The position numbers were made by a program, and so were the translations under genes. Positions 33,444 to 33,868 of a stretch of 33,868 nucleotides of DNA are shown here, in pieces. Position 1 is the first letter of the stretch, and every line of letters begins with the position of its first letter. Below the pieces are notes generated by a model, which was given only the letters and a program-made list of their open reading frames with translations, did not search any database and was not told where the DNA came from. This DNA comes from an uncultured Veillonella sp. (lineage in GTDB: Bacteria > Bacillota > Negativicutes > Veillonellales > Veillonellaceae): NCBI GenBank assembly GCA_900556785.1, contig USQK01000010.1:1-33868 (forward strand), given 5' to 3'.

Positions 33444-33560
33444 ATCAGCGGCTTCCTATCCTCCCAGGCCGTCTCCAGCCAAGTACTTTCGGCGTTTATG
33501 AGCTTAACTACTGTGTTCGAGATGGGAACAGGTGGATCCTCATAGCCATCGCCACTGAAT
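33444..33560 (-). rRNA. rrf: 5S ribosomal RNA
   Basis: About 117 nt. Helix I pairs TCAGTGGC with GCCGCTGA. The conserved loop segment ATCTCGAACACAG, the GCCGAAAGTACTTGG arm and the 3' block CCTGGGAGGATAGG are all present. The exact ends are estimated from helix I. The precursor would be matured by RNase M5, encoded in this window. Confidence 0.93.
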
Positions 33561-33744
33561 CTGTCAGAGTTTGTACTCTGAAAACCACATAGAAGTTATA
33601 TATATTTGTTGCACTAGAAATTCTAGACTAATTTGTTTTCGTCGTCAGCTGTGGATTTTGTTTCACAAAATCTTACGCTGCGACATAAGCGATTACGCGC
33701 AATGTATGCGTCGCAATGCTCCTTTACATTGGCTACACTGCTTA
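33561..33744 (-). other. 23S-5S internal spacer
   Basis: About 184 nt with no tRNA. It contains ATCTTACGCT...TAAGCGAT and GCGTCGCAATGCTCCTTTAC modules that recur in the mosaic downstream of 5S. Confidence 0.75.
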
Positions 33745-33868
33745 AGTAAAGCCCTCGATCTATTAGTACCAGTCAGCTCCAAACCTCACGGCGCTTCCAC
33801 ACCTGGCCTATCAACCATGTCGTCTACATGGGATCTTACTAGCTTATGCTATGAGAAACCTCATCTCA
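33745..33868 (-). rRNA. rrl: 23S ribosomal RNA, 3' end (partial)
   Basis: The minus strand reads the typical 23S terminus, including GGTTGATAGGCCAGGTGTGG, then CTGACTGGTACTAATAGATCG and GAGGGCTT. The gene continues beyond the right edge. The 3' end at 33745 is approximate, by analogy with B. subtilis. Confidence 0.92.

Noticed and set aside
33295..33501. Open frame overlapping the 5S gene on the opposite strand
   Set aside because: Antisense to 5S and crossing the rRNA terminator; a chance frame.
1..33868. CRISPR array, prophage, toxin-antitoxin or restriction system
   Set aside because: No regularly spaced repeats with unique spacers, no phage or defence genes; the only mobile element is the IS at 1501-2846.

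Overview
The window looks like a low-GC, diderm Firmicute of the Negativicutes, most likely Veillonella. I infer this from the flavour of the proteins and the gene order; I could not run a search. Most genes lie on the minus strand, including a 23S-5S rRNA segment at the right edge. No prophage, CRISPR array or recognisable defence system is present.

Left part (1-5300). gltS (glutamate/Na+ symporter) is followed by two terminator hairpins. An intact 1346-bp insertion sequence of the IS256/IS1249 type comes next, with 25-bp terminal repeats and an 8-bp target duplication. It sits 1 nt past the stop codon of rsmA and separates rsmA from its probable terminator. rnmV-rsmA is an operon, divergent from a LysR-type regulator.

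Middle-left (5300-9270). A long hairpin that resembles fused IS3-type ends separates the LysR gene from an operon of a short cobalamin-independent methionine-synthase-like enzyme and a fused MsrA-MsrB. A YabE-like secreted 3D-domain protein with a strong promoter follows on the minus strand.

Centre (9270-23770). A polyphosphate operon (canonical ppx, degenerate Ppx-like paralogue, ppk1) is followed by a housekeeping block: speA-like decarboxylase-tmk, then holB-ricT-trmN6-rsmI-metG-tatD.

Right centre (23770-28260). pth, prs, glmU and purR follow, then a second secreted 3D-domain protein. Together with tatD, yabE, rnmV and rsmA this matches much of the B. subtilis yaaO-to-pth neighbourhood, with some genes missing and the polyphosphate operon inserted. 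purR carries a pair of PurBox-like sites at its own promoter.

Right (28260-33868). Two tandem nhaA genes, a PepSY membrane protein, tRNA-Gly(CCC), a lone Mop/TOBE-domain protein, about 800 bp of non-coding repeat mosaic containing 5S-like fragments and terminators, a 5S rRNA, and the 3' end of a 23S rRNA.

The points most worth a second look are the rRNA-flanking mosaic, the degenerate Ppx paralogue between ppx and ppk, the duplicated inner end of the IS and its insertion site, the charge substitutions in one NhaA copy, and the PurR auto-operator. I did not find a clearly undescribed multi-gene system.
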